The notes beneath the pieces were generated by a model, which had not been told where the DNA came from, ran no database searches, and saw only the letters and a program-made list of their open reading frames with translations. The translations under genes were made by a program, and so were the position numbers. From JAHLMO01 sp038997305 (GTDB taxonomy: Archaea > Aenigmatarchaeota > Aenigmatarchaeia > CG10238-14 > SpSt-28), in contig JAWAZZ010000009.1 in NCBI GenBank assembly GCA_038997305.1, positions 1 through 22,716 on the forward strand: DNA of 22,716 nucleotides, given 5' to 3'. Of the stretch, positions 12,980 through 20,821 are shown in pieces. Numbering within the stretch: position 1 is the first letter of the stretch; each line of letters starts with the position of its first letter.

Positions 12980-15324
12980 TCTTCTATTATAACTTTAGAT
13001 GGCAAATCTTGTATTTTATCTCTTTCTACTCTAATAATGTTTGCATTTACAATGCTTTTAAATCTTTCATCATGAGTTATAATAAAAATTTGATCAAAAA
13101 TTTCTGGCAAACTTTCATTTATTATCTTCGCTAATCTAGTTATTGCGTTTTCGTCTAAGTTATGAGTTGGTTCATCTAATATAAGAATATTCATTAAAGG
13201 AGATAAAACCTTTGAAAATGCTATTCTGAGACAAATTGCAGCTAGTGTTCTTTCTCCGCCAGATGCAACTTTTTCTAAATCTATCCACCTTCCATAAGAA
13301 TCTTTTATTTGTAAAATGTAGTCATCTTCGCTAACAACTAATTTCGCATCTATATAATCTTCATAAGGATATAAGCTTTTCCAATATAAAGAAAGATAAT
13401 AGTTTATTGCATCTATTAACATATTTCTGACTAAAATTTGAGATTCAACGACTGCTTGCTCGAGTATATTCAAATCTTTTATTATTCTTTCTAAATTCTC
13501 TTTCTCTTTTTTTAGTTTTTCTAAATACTTTAATCTTTCTTCTAATTCTTTTTTTCTAGTTTCTAAGATTTTTAGTGTTTGATTAATGTAATTTATTTCT
13601 GACATGATTTTTTCGTTATAAGCCTTTAGTTCTAAAAGCATTTTTTCGTAAACATCAAGATTTTTATAATCTTCATTATTCTTAATTTCATACAATTTAG
13701 CTTTTTTCTCTTCTAAGCTCTTTTTATATTCTTCCATTTCTTTTTCAAAAATTCTTTTCTTATTAATTTTTTCTTGTAATTTTTTATATTCGTTTAATTT
13801 CGCTTCTATTTCGAATATTTCTCTACTAATATTTTCTTTTAGTATCTTCAATTCCTCAATTTTTTTACTTATTTCATCTAACTCTTTTGAAAGAAGTTCT
13901 TTATCACTATCTTTAACATTTAGACTATTAAGTTCTTTTAACAGCTCTTCTTTTTTTGTTAAATAGTACTTTACCTTTAGTTCTTCGTTTTCAACTTCTT
14001 TTAACCTTTTTCTAATCTCAGAAAGGTTTTTTAATATATTTTCGCTTCGATTTTTTATTTCTCTCTTTAAATTTTCATATTCTTGTTTAATGTGATTTTT
14101 TCTGTCAGAAGAAATTTCTGATTTACAAATTGGACAAACACTAAACTCTTCATTAAGAACTTTTAAAATATTTTCGATTTTTTTGTTTTCTACTTCTAAC
14201 TCAACAAGCTCATTAGAAAGTTTTTGCTCTTCGTTTTTTAGTTTTTCTTTTTCTTCCAGTATTTCATAAAATTTCTTTTCATTTTGTTTTATGTTTTCAA
14301 TCTCTTTTTCAATATCGTTTCTTCTATTAAGCTTAAAATTAATCTCAGCAATTTTTTTGTTTATAATTTCTTTTTCTTTTTCAAAATTCTTAATTTCAAT
14401 TTCTTTTTGATTGTATTCTTTCTTTTTTATATCTATTTTTTTAGAAAGATCTAATATAATGTTATTAATTTCCTCTTCCTTAAACTCTTTTACTTCTTTT
14501 AATATTTCGTCGATAATTTTTTGTAGACTAGAGATTTTATTCTCTAAAACTATTACTTCTTTCTCTAGCGATTCACAAAGATTTTTTAATTCTTTTGCTC
14601 TATCATACTTCTCCTGAATAACTGTTAACTTTTCTGATAAGACATTTTTTTCTCCCACTAACTCATTTAACTTTTTTCGATTATCTTCTATTTGATTTTT
14701 AACTTCTTTTAATTTCTCTTCTATTTTTTCTTGAAGTAACTGAGAAAGAAATCTTTCTTTTTCTCTATGAATTTCTATTAATCTATTTTTTAAACTTACA
14801 CAAGTTTTTCTAATTCTTTCCATTTTATCGATGCCAATCATTTGATCAAATTTTGCTTTCCTTTCGCCTCTTTCCAAATTTAAGAAAAACTCCATATTAT
14901 TTTGTTCTGCATAATTAACAGCTATGAAAGTTTGAAAGTTCGTTTTTAAAGTTTTTTCAATAAATTTGTTAACATCGCTAGTACCAGAAACTATTACTCT
15001 ATTGTTTTCTCTTATTTCAGCATAACTTCCTTTACCTCTTTCAATAGTTCTATAGATTTCATAATTTTTTTCATTAAAAGAAAATTTCATAATTACCTTT
15101 GAATATTCCTTTTCTCTTGGCTTTCTAGATATTATATCTTCTAGTTTTATTTTTTTAGAATTCAAATCGGAAAAGTTTCCAAAAAAAGAATAACAAATAG
15201 CGTCAGTAATAGAAGTTTTTCCACTACCCATTTTACCTATTATTAAGTTTATTTTTCCAAATGTTATATAAGATTTTTCATGCGATTTCCAATTTTCTAA
15301 ATATAATTCCTTTATTTCTATCAT
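12976..15324 (-). CDS. rad50: DNA double-strand break repair ATPase Rad50
   Basis: The SMC-like partner of Mre11: it binds DNA ends and drives their processing with ATP. The 782 residues show a Walker A GKMGSGKTS (30-38, with Met where Asn is common), a Q-loop region near AVNYAEQNNMEFF, and two long coiled-coil arms. The zinc hook CPIC lies near residue 396. The C-terminal lobe has signature ASGGERTL, Walker B ILILDEPTHNLDE and an ITHDE switch. It is about 100 residues shorter than the Pyrococcus protein, mainly in the arms. It overlaps mre11 upstream and the phosphoesterase downstream by 4 bases each, so all three should be translationally coupled. Confidence 0.97.
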   Translation of the reverse strand: MIEIKELYLENWKSHEKSYITFGKINLIIGKMGSGKTSITDAICYSFFGNFSDLNSKKIKLEDIISRKPREKEYSKVIMKFSFNEKNYEIYRTIERGKGSYAEIRENNRVIVSGTSDVNKFIEKTLKTNFQTFIAVNYAEQNNMEFFLNLERGERKAKFDQMIGIDKMERIRKTCVSLKNRLIEIHREKERFLSQLLQEKIEEKLKEVKNQIEDNRKKLNELVGEKNVLSEKLTVIQEKYDRAKELKNLCESLEKEVIVLENKISSLQKIIDEILKEVKEFKEEEINNIILDLSKKIDIKKKEYNQKEIEIKNFEKEKEIINKKIAEINFKLNRRNDIEKEIENIKQNEKKFYEILEEKEKLKNEEQKLSNELVELEVENKKIENILKVLNEEFSVCPICKSEISSDRKNHIKQEYENLKREIKNRSENILKNLSEIRKRLKEVENEELKVKYYLTKKEELLKELNSLNVKDSDKELLSKELDEISKKIEELKILKENISREIFEIEAKLNEYKKLQEKINKKRIFEKEMEEYKKSLEEKKAKLYEIKNNEDYKNLDVYEKMLLELKAYNEKIMSEINYINQTLKILETRKKELEERLKYLEKLKKEKENLERIIKDLNILEQAVVESQILVRNMLIDAINYYLSLYWKSLYPYEDYIDAKLVVSEDDYILQIKDSYGRWIDLEKVASGGERTLAAICLRIAFSKVLSPLMNILILDEPTHNLDENAITRLAKIINESLPEIFDQIFIITHDERFKSIVNANIIRVERDKIQDLPSKVIIEE

Positions 15325-16529
15325 GTTTTAATGTTTGTTAAAGTTTTTTGAGTTTGTGTAAGAATTTCAACTAAAGTATCTACATCACCATCTTCAAAAA
15401 GCTCAATTAAATCTAAGAAGTTAAAAGAGTTTGAAAAATTCTTTTCCTTTAATTTTTCTAAAATAGTAGATGTTATTATTTCATCTACACTCTTTCTTTC
15501 TTTTATTTTTTCTAAGATTTCTAAAGATTTTATTGTTTTTTCGCCTCTAGTTAAATTTTCGAACCTTATTATAGCTTTTTCTTCAAACTTTTCTAAAACA
15601 TTTTTTATTACTCTATCTTCAACTTCCTTTTCTCCAAAGATTCTAATCTTTATTACTGGTTTGTTTTTTTCTTTAACAATTATTTCTCTAAGCTTTTCTT
15701 CTATTCTATTAATAGTAAGATTTTCAGAACTAAAATCCAAAATATAATACTTTCTTGGAAGTTCTATTTGCTCAAAATAAATTTTGAAATTTCTATCTTC
15801 AAATATTTCAACAATATTGTATCCTCTTTTTTCGTTTATTTCTTCCTCTCTAAGTTGAGTTATTATTGGACTTCCCAAAATTAATAAAGTTGTTTTATTA
15901 TCTATTCTTTCAACATTTCTCAAATGAATATGACCATTAACTATTAAATCGAAATTCTTTGGTAAATCGTTTATTTTTAAGCTACTTTCGGTAACAGAAT
16001 AAACATATGGAAAAATATTTTGATGCAAAACCAAAATGTTAAAAAAATTTTCTACTGGCTTTGGATTTAATCTTTCATATAGTATTTTCTTTGCATATTT
16101 TTCTGGTACGTTAGATAATGCTTGGATACAAATTTTTTCTCTTTCAAAAATTATTTTTCCATAAGGTATGTAATGGAAAAATCCTAGTTCTTCGAAAATT
16201 CTATAAGAAGAAATTTCGTCTTTTAATCTTCTATCGTGATTTCCATGAATTGCAAAAATTATTGGAATGTTCTCTTCAAACTCTTGATCGTTTATTCTGA
16301 ATTTTATTTTTTCATCTTTCTTTCTTAAGTTTTTAAAAATCTTAATTGCTCTTAATATTGTTTCGTTGTCTGGGTTTTTTTCATCAAATAGATCGCCAAC
16401 AATAAATATTATCTCGCATTTGTTTGCCAACTCACTTAGAATTTTCTCGGCAATTAAGAAAGTATCTTCATATATCTCTCTTTCTTTTCCAAAGCCCAAA
16501 TGTAAATCAGAAATAAAACCTATCTTCAT
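15321..16529 (-). CDS. mre11: DNA double-strand break repair nuclease Mre11
   Basis: The manganese-dependent nuclease of the Mre11-Rad50 complex. The five phosphoesterase motifs are intact in 402 residues: SDLHLG (7-12), GDLFDE (45-50), HGNHD (95-99), VLHQN (167-171) and NGHIHLRN (198-205). A capping domain and a C-terminal helical segment for Rad50 contact follow; the last 60 residues are charged and helical. The length is usual for archaea. It begins the operon, with its ATG 52 bases from the divergent tRNA-Ile(UAU). No HerA or NurA gene, the usual archaeal partners, is next to it here. Confidence 0.96.
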   Translation of the reverse strand: MKIGFISDLHLGFGKEREIYEDTFLIAEKILSELANKCEIIFIVGDLFDEKNPDNETILRAIKIFKNLRKKDEKIKFRINDQEFEENIPIIFAIHGNHDRRLKDEISSYRIFEELGFFHYIPYGKIIFEREKICIQALSNVPEKYAKKILYERLNPKPVENFFNILVLHQNIFPYVYSVTESSLKINDLPKNFDLIVNGHIHLRNVERIDNKTTLLILGSPIITQLREEEINEKRGYNIVEIFEDRNFKIYFEQIELPRKYYILDFSSENLTINRIEEKLREIIVKEKNKPVIKIRIFGEKEVEDRVIKNVLEKFEEKAIIRFENLTRGEKTIKSLEILEKIKERKSVDEIITSTILEKLKEKNFSNSFNFLDLIELFEDGDVDTLVEILTQTQKTLTNIKT

Positions 16530-16581
16530 TTAAAGATATAAGTTAAAATTTTTTTATGTTTTAAGAAATTTAATTATGTAA

Positions 16582-16672
<91 letters not shown>

Positions 16673-16725
16673 AAATTTCTAGATTTTCAATAAAATAATA
16701 GATAAATTTTTAATTACCAACTCGG

Positions 16726-16740
16726 TTTTTTAATGTTTTT
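16726..16740 (+). terminator. possible oligo-T terminator after tRNA-Ile(UAU)
   Basis: T6 (16726-16731) and T5 (16736-16740) runs lie about 55-70 bases after the tRNA and before the aRF1 promoter. Archaeal polymerase can stop at such runs. A 9-bp inverted repeat (CTAGATTTT at 16679-16687 and its complement at 16743-16751) brackets the region. T runs are common in this AT-rich sequence, so support is weak. Confidence 0.3.
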
Positions 16741-16797
16741 AAAAAATCTAGCGCATTAAATAGGATTAATAATTAATTCTACTACTTGTTATAGAGA

Positions 16798-16806
16798 TTT
16801 AATATA
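16798..16806 (+). promoter_or_regulatory. TATA box for the release-factor gene
   Basis: TTTAATATA is centred 25 bases before the aRF1 ATG at 16827, fitting a leaderless message. I see no Shine-Dalgarno-like purine run between the box and the ATG. Confidence 0.5.
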
Positions 16807-16826
16807 AAAACTAAAATATAAAATGT

Positions 16827-18029
16827 ATGGAAGAAGAGAAGAAACTACAATTAAAAAGATTAATAAAAGAATTAGAAAGTTATAGAGGAAGGAAGACAGA
16901 ATTAATTAGTTATTATTTGCCACCAAATTATGACATTAATGCTGCAATATCTCAAATTTCTGCTGAAATCGCTACAGCCAGAAATATAAAATCTGATGTG
17001 ACGAGAAATAATGTAATAGATGCTCTAGAAAGGGTAGCTAACGCATTAAGAAGTGTTGGAAAAGTTGGAAAAAATGGGCTAGTAATATTTAGTGGGAATG
17101 TAGGAAAAGGAAAGGATGAATTCAAAGTCTGGGTTATTGAACCTCCAGAACCTTTAAACGTTAAAATATATAGATGCGATCAACAATTTTTATTAGATCC
17201 TTTAAAAGAACTTTTAAAAGAAAAAGATGTGTATGGATTAATAGTTTTAGATGCAAAAGAAGCTACAATAGGGATTCTAAGAGGAAAAAACATTGAAGTT
17301 ATATATAATGAAGAATCTAATGTACCTTCAAAAACTGTTAAAGGTGGTTGGAGTCAGCAAAGATATAAAAGAATTAGAGAGCAAGCATTGGAAGAATGGC
17401 TAAAAGAGATAGGAATGAAAGCATCTCAAATATTTCTACAAAACGAAGTAAAAGGAATCTTAGTTGGCGGCCCAGGTCCTACAAAAGAAGATTTTGTGAG
17501 AGGGGAATACCTAGATTATAGATTAAGAGATAAAATAATCGCTATAAAGGATATTGGCTATACAGATGAATATGGTTTGCAAGAATTAGTAAATAGAAGT
17601 CAAGAAGAATTAGCTCAAAGCGAAATAATGAAAGAAAAGAATATTTTAAATAAGTTTTTTGAAGCAGTATCTAAGATGCAACAAAACGTTATTTATGGGG
17701 TAAAAGATGTTATAAGATATTTAGAAAGTGGTGCATTAGAAGAATTAATAATATCTGAAGACTTTGAATATGGAAAGATTTCATTGGTTTGTAAAAATTG
17801 TGGAAATAAGAAAGAAGAAGAAAACTTCTTAGATAAAGTAAACAGAATTTGTGAAAAATGTTCAAATGAAATGGAAATAGAAAACTTTGAAAATTATTTT
17901 GATAAAATTTTGGAATTAGCAAAAAGCTTTAATACTAAAATTTATTTCGTGTCTTCTCAAACATCTGAAGGATTACAATTCAAAGCTTTTGGAGGAATTG
18001 CTGGATTTGCAAGATTTAGGTTAGAGTGA
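16827..18029 (+). CDS. prf1: archaeal class I peptide chain release factor aRF1, with GGW in place of GGQ
   Basis: It recognises stop codons in the ribosomal A site and releases the peptide. The 400 residues have the full aRF1 plan. The N domain has TARNIKS (50-56) and YRCDQQF (115-121), the eRF1-type stop-codon motifs. The M domain carries the release loop, and the C domain has a zinc ribbon (CKNC 322-325, CEKC 342-345) and the family ending GGIAGFARFRLE. NIKS and YxCxxxF exclude Pelota. The catalytic GGQ reads Gly173-Gly174-Trp175 (TGG at 17349-17351), and the following SQQRYKR aligns with the usual SAQRFER. The GTS-loop glycine is also Lys23 (GRKTE). All three stops end genes in this window. 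The 3' end overlaps the YbaK gene by 14 bases. Confidence 0.95.
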   Translation: MEEEKKLQLKRLIKELESYRGRKTELISYYLPPNYDINAAISQISAEIATARNIKSDVTRNNVIDALERVANALRSVGKVGKNGLVIFSGNVGKGKDEFKVWVIEPPEPLNVKIYRCDQQFLLDPLKELLKEKDVYGLIVLDAKEATIGILRGKNIEVIYNEESNVPSKTVKGGWSQQRYKRIREQALEEWLKEIGMKASQIFLQNEVKGILVGGPGPTKEDFVRGEYLDYRLRDKIIAIKDIGYTDEYGLQELVNRSQEELAQSEIMKEKNILNKFFEAVSKMQQNVIYGVKDVIRYLESGALEELIISEDFEYGKISLVCKNCGNKKEEENFLDKVNRICEKCSNEMEIENFENYFDKILELAKSFNTKIYFVSSQTSEGLQFKAFGGIAGFARFRLE

Positions 18030-18483
18030 TATCTAAAACTTTATACTCATCGATAGCTTTTAATAGTTCTTTAACATCTATCTCTAATAAGCATTTATGA
18101 CACCCACCACCACAATAAACCTTGTCCAAATTTAAAACTTTCGAATCGATTATAGTATCTATTTTTTGTTTATGTGCGAAAGGGGGCAAAGAACCTATAT
18201 CATATCCAGTAATTTCTTTAACTTCTTTTGCTTTTGCTAATCTTACTTCTTTAAATCCTAAAATTTTGATTTTTTCAAAGTCAATTCTATCAATACCTCT
18301 TAAAATGCAGATTATAGGCTTATTATCACAAATCAGAAGTATTGATTTTACAACGTTGTTTCCGACTAATTTAATCGCTTCTTCGCTTTTCATAGTACTT
18401 TCTTCAAATTTTAAAATCCTGGCTTTTATATTATTTTTCTTTAAAAATTCTTCTAAATGTTTTTCATCAAGTAGTTCAACCAT
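18016..18483 (-). CDS. YbaK/ProX-type aminoacyl-tRNA deacylase domain protein
   Basis: A free-standing trans-editing domain of 155 residues that hydrolyses mischarged tRNA. It shows the YbaK core: VVKSILL with the conserved Lys46, the GYDIGSLPPFAH loop (93-104, matching G.vpPfgh), a TIIDSKVL strand and a GGG turn. The amino acid it edits cannot be told. The GGG turn is unusual: C124-GGG-C128-H129-K-C131 packs three Cys and a His, a possible metal or redox site not typical of YbaK as I know it. It converges on aRF1 with a 14-base overlap and diverges from the ATPase gene across a 152-base spacer that holds two dyads. Confidence 0.85.
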   Translation of the reverse strand: MVELLDEKHLEEFLKKNNIKARILKFEESTMKSEEAIKLVGNNVVKSILLICDNKPIICILRGIDRIDFEKIKILGFKEVRLAKAKEVKEITGYDIGSLPPFAHKQKIDTIIDSKVLNLDKVYCGGGCHKCLLEIDVKELLKAIDEYKVLDITLT

Positions 18484-18543
18484 TAAATAAATCTTTATGT
18501 GATATTATTACTTCTTTTCTAAACATTCCTAGAAAACTCATTT

Positions 18544-18602
18544 ATTTTGGCTTTCCTGATAGCCTAAATTTGAAATTTTGGCTATTATGATAGCCTAAAT
18601 TT
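18544..18602 (+). repeat. two 28-bp dyad repeats upstream of the ATPase gene (candidate operator)
   Basis: Copy 1 (18544-18571) and copy 2 (18575-18602) match at 25 of 28 positions and share ATTTTGGCT and TGATAGCCTAAATTT. Each is a dyad: copy 2 has GGCTAT-TATG-ATAGCC, and copy 1 keeps GGCT and AGCC. Centre-to-centre spacing is 31 bp, about three helical turns, so bound proteins would lie on one face. Copy 2 runs into the probable TATA box TTTAATAAA (18601-18609), about 31 bases before the ATG. That position would let a bound protein block TBP/TFB. The rest of 18484-18635 shows nothing else. Confidence 0.8.
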
Positions 18603-18635
18603 TAATAAATTAATAGATTAACAATTTAAATAATT

Positions 18636-19916
18636 ATGGCAGTACCATCTATAGAAGAAATTAGAGAATATAATATTTGGATTAAAGGTGAAAAGTTTGA
18701 AGTCCCAAGCTTTAAAAGAAATATATATAACAAAATTAAAGAAGAAATCGAAAAAAGAAAATTTATAGTTGCTATAGTTGGAATGAGAAGAATTGGAAAA
18801 ACTGTTCTAATGAAACAAATAGGAAACGAATTAGAAGGAGAAAAATTTTTCTTTTCTTTTGATGAAGAAGCATATCAAAATTTAGAATCCCTAAAATTTG
18901 TAATATCAACATTTTTAAAACTCTCAAAGGGCAAACCATATATCTTTTTAGATGAAATAGGTAGAATAAAGGGTTGGGCTGGAGTATTAAAAAAATATCA
19001 TGACCTAAATAAAGCAACCTTTATAATATCTAGCTCCTCTTATCTTCATATAACTAAAGGAAAAGAGAGTTTAGCAGGAAGGTTAAAAGATTTTGTCCTC
19101 TATCCTTGGAGTTTTGAAGAATATCTTAAGTTTAAAGGTTTCGAAATCAAAAGTGTTGAAAATGAAAATTTGGAAAAAGCTTACACACTTTTAGATTCAG
19201 AAAAATATTCAAATGAAATTATAGAATATATTAAAAGAGGCGGATTTCCAGAAATATTCGATGAAAAAGATGATTCAGAAATAAAAAAATATATAAAAAA
19301 TTCAACCGTAGAAAAAATAGTTTTCGAAGATTTACCTTCTATATTTAATATAGAGAGTAAGGATAAGCTTTATGATTTACTTATATATTTAGCTAGCAAT
19401 AGCGGTTGTATAGTTAACTATAAAAACATTGGAAGTGTTTTAGAAATTTCAAAAGATACCGTAAAGAAATACATTTTTTATTTGGAAAAGGCGCTCTTAA
19501 TAGATAGTGTAAAAATTTTTGGAAGTGTATTGAAAGGAATTAGAAAAGGAAAAAAGATATATCCATTATCTAGCGGAATAACATTTTCTTATCAATCTAG
19601 CTATAATGAATCTATGCTTGTAGAAAATGTAGTTTTTACAAAATTAAAATCAGAATGTAATGAAGTTAAATTTTATAGAGATCCTTATAAGAGAGAGGTT
19701 GATTTTATAGCAGATGGAATACCTATTGAAGTTAAATGGAAAGATTACATAGATAAAGATGATTTGAAAAACTTAATTTACTTTATGTCAAAATTTAATA
19801 AAAAATTCGGAATAGTTGTCAGTAAGTTTTTTGATATAAAAGAAATAAACTCTAAAAAAATTTACATATTACCTTTACATTTCTTTCTTTTATACAAATT
19901 CCCAATAAAATTCTAA
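18636..19916 (+). CDS. AAA-family ATPase with DUF4143-type C-terminal domain
   Basis: The 426 residues match the AAA_14/DUF4143 ATPases that are abundant in archaea and of unknown role. Walker A is GMRRIGKT (49-56), Walker B IFLDEIG (103-109), and the family block SLAGRLKDFVLYPWSFEEY follows (145-163). A winged-helix-like segment lies near 245-290 (NIGSVLEISKDTVKKYIFYLEKALLI). The C-terminal part has a PD-(D/E)XK nuclease-like set: Glu330, Asp356 in EVDF and Glu365-Val-Lys367. The gene is monocistronic, with tRNA-Ser convergent 24 bases downstream. The winged helix plus the double dyad upstream suggests autoregulation, which is inference. Confidence 0.9.
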   Translation: MAVPSIEEIREYNIWIKGEKFEVPSFKRNIYNKIKEEIEKRKFIVAIVGMRRIGKTVLMKQIGNELEGEKFFFSFDEEAYQNLESLKFVISTFLKLSKGKPYIFLDEIGRIKGWAGVLKKYHDLNKATFIISSSSYLHITKGKESLAGRLKDFVLYPWSFEEYLKFKGFEIKSVENENLEKAYTLLDSEKYSNEIIEYIKRGGFPEIFDEKDDSEIKKYIKNSTVEKIVFEDLPSIFNIESKDKLYDLLIYLASNSGCIVNYKNIGSVLEISKDTVKKYIFYLEKALLIDSVKIFGSVLKGIRKGKKIYPLSSGITFSYQSSYNESMLVENVVFTKLKSECNEVKFYRDPYKREVDFIADGIPIEVKWKDYIDKDDLKNLIYFMSKFNKKFGIVVSKFFDIKEINSKKIYILPLHFFLLYKFPIKF

Positions 19917-19940
19917 AATTTATTGTTTGTTTTTGAATTT

Positions 19941-20024
19941 CGCCGGGGGTGGGATTCGAACCCACGCGGGCATGAAGCCCACCGACTTAGCAGGTCGGCG
20001 CCTTGGCCACTTGGCTACCCCGGC
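19941..20024 (-). tRNA. tRNA-Ser(GCU), long variable arm
   Basis: The acceptor GCCGGGG pairs with CCCCGGC, the anticodon stem CCGAC with GTCGG, and the loop CTGCTAA gives anticodon GCT, reading AGC and AGU. A long variable arm with GGGC/GCCC pairing precedes the T stem GTGGG/CCCAC and loop TTCGAAT, as expected for class II serine tRNAs. The discriminator is G, a serine identity base. There is no intron and no encoded CCA. It is convergent with the ATPase gene. Confidence 0.96.
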
Positions 20025-20075
20025 ATAAATATAATTATGATATTTCAGAAAAAGAGTTTAATATTTTTCATTTGA

Positions 20076-20219
20076 TTAATCCAAATCAAATATTTTTTTC
20101 TTCTTATTTTTATCTTCTTCTATTTCCATATCTGTACCTTTTTTACAACATTCAATCGCTGTTTTAAACTCTTCTACTATCTTTGAAAAAAAACTTTTAT
20201 TTGTAGATTTTTTGCTCAT
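20076..20219 (-). CDS. 47-residue miniprotein with a CC-ending helix
   Basis: ATG (20219-20217) to TAA (20078-20076) encodes 47 residues. An amphipathic helix SFFSKIVEEFKTAIECC (9-25) is followed by a charged tail rich in Lys, Asp and Glu. This helix aligns without gaps with the last helix of the upstream 196-residue protein (SFSEKMKRVFKSLLDCC, 178-194): Ser, Phe, Lys, Phe, Lys, Cys and Cys are identical, and five more positions are similar. It starts 7 bases after that gene's stop and so is likely the fourth gene of a thioredoxin-led operon. No function is known; partner binding, thiol exchange or metal binding through the CC pair are possibilities. Confidence 0.6.
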   Translation of the reverse strand: MSKKSTNKSFFSKIVEEFKTAIECCKKGTDMEIEEDKNKKKKIFDLD

Positions 20220-20226
20220 TATATAT

Positions 20227-20817
20227 CTATTCTATACAACAATCTAATAAAGATTTAAACACTCTCTTCATCTTCTCCGAAAAACTTTCTTTTTTGTGAT
20301 TTGCCTCTATTTTTGATATTTCTTCTTCTATTTTTTCGCTCTCTTTTACTTCTTTTTTTATATCTTTGTCTTTTTCTATTTCCTTTTTAACTTCTTCAGC
20401 ATTGAACAAGCCCAAATTCAAAGACCAAAAAAGAGTATAAGTAGTATAAGCTTTGTTAAAAATGTCCATTGCTTTTTCTTTGTTACCTTCGTTTAGAATT
20501 TTTGTTCCAACTTCTTCTAGTCTCATCGTAGCAGATAATAAATGCTTACTCATACACCAAACTTCTGCACCTTCTTCAACGTTTTTAACTAATTCTTTCA
20601 TTAACTCTTTTCTAATATTTCTAACTTCGTTCAAAATATCTAAATATTTTTTGTTTCCTGTTTTAACTGCAGACATGAATGCATGTTCTTCAATAGATAT
20701 TAAATTCATAACTGCGAAAGATAAATCTTCGTCTTTTGAAATATCTAGTTTAATTCTTTCGTCTTTTAATTTTTCTAAAATTTTTTCATATCTTTTCTGA
20801 AGCTCTTCTTTTCTCAT
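20227..20817 (-). CDS. helical protein with EEH/CxxxH residues and a C-terminal CC motif
   Basis: The 196-residue soluble protein is probably all-helical. Residues 1-140 look like a compact bundle with Glu43-Glu44-His45, then Trp87-Cys88-x3-His92 and Glu101-Glu102, which could line a metal or thiol site. A Lys/Glu-rich linker (141-175) leads to a last amphipathic helix ending in Cys193-Cys194-Ile-Glu. I recall similar hypothetical proteins in other DPANN archaea but cannot name a family. It lies 4 bases after the four-TM gene and 7 before the CC miniprotein, so it probably works with the membrane thioredoxin pair upstream. Confidence 0.78.
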   Translation of the reverse strand: MRKEELQKRYEKILEKLKDERIKLDISKDEDLSFAVMNLISIEEHAFMSAVKTGNKKYLDILNEVRNIRKELMKELVKNVEEGAEVWCMSKHLLSATMRLEEVGTKILNEGNKEKAMDIFNKAYTTYTLFWSLNLGLFNAEEVKKEIEKDKDIKKEVKESEKIEEEISKIEANHKKESFSEKMKRVFKSLLDCCIE

Positions 20818-20821
20818 ATAT

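Noticed and set aside
16827..18029. Pelota (aPelota) as the identity of the GGW protein
   Set aside because: Pelota lacks NIKS and YxCxxxF. This protein has both, plus a recognisable though altered release loop.
18122..18490. Open frame of 122 codons opposite the YbaK-type gene
   Set aside because: Serine-rich antisense frame. The minus-strand product has the YbaK Lys and PPFAH motifs.
18544..18602. CRISPR-like direct repeats
   Set aside because: Only two copies with a 3-bp spacer, strongly dyadic and placed at a promoter. There is no array and no cas gene.
18636..19916. Transposase or other mobile-element gene
   Set aside because: The AAA_14/DUF4143 ATPase layout is clear. I see no terminal inverted repeats or target duplications flanking the gene; the dyads are only upstream.
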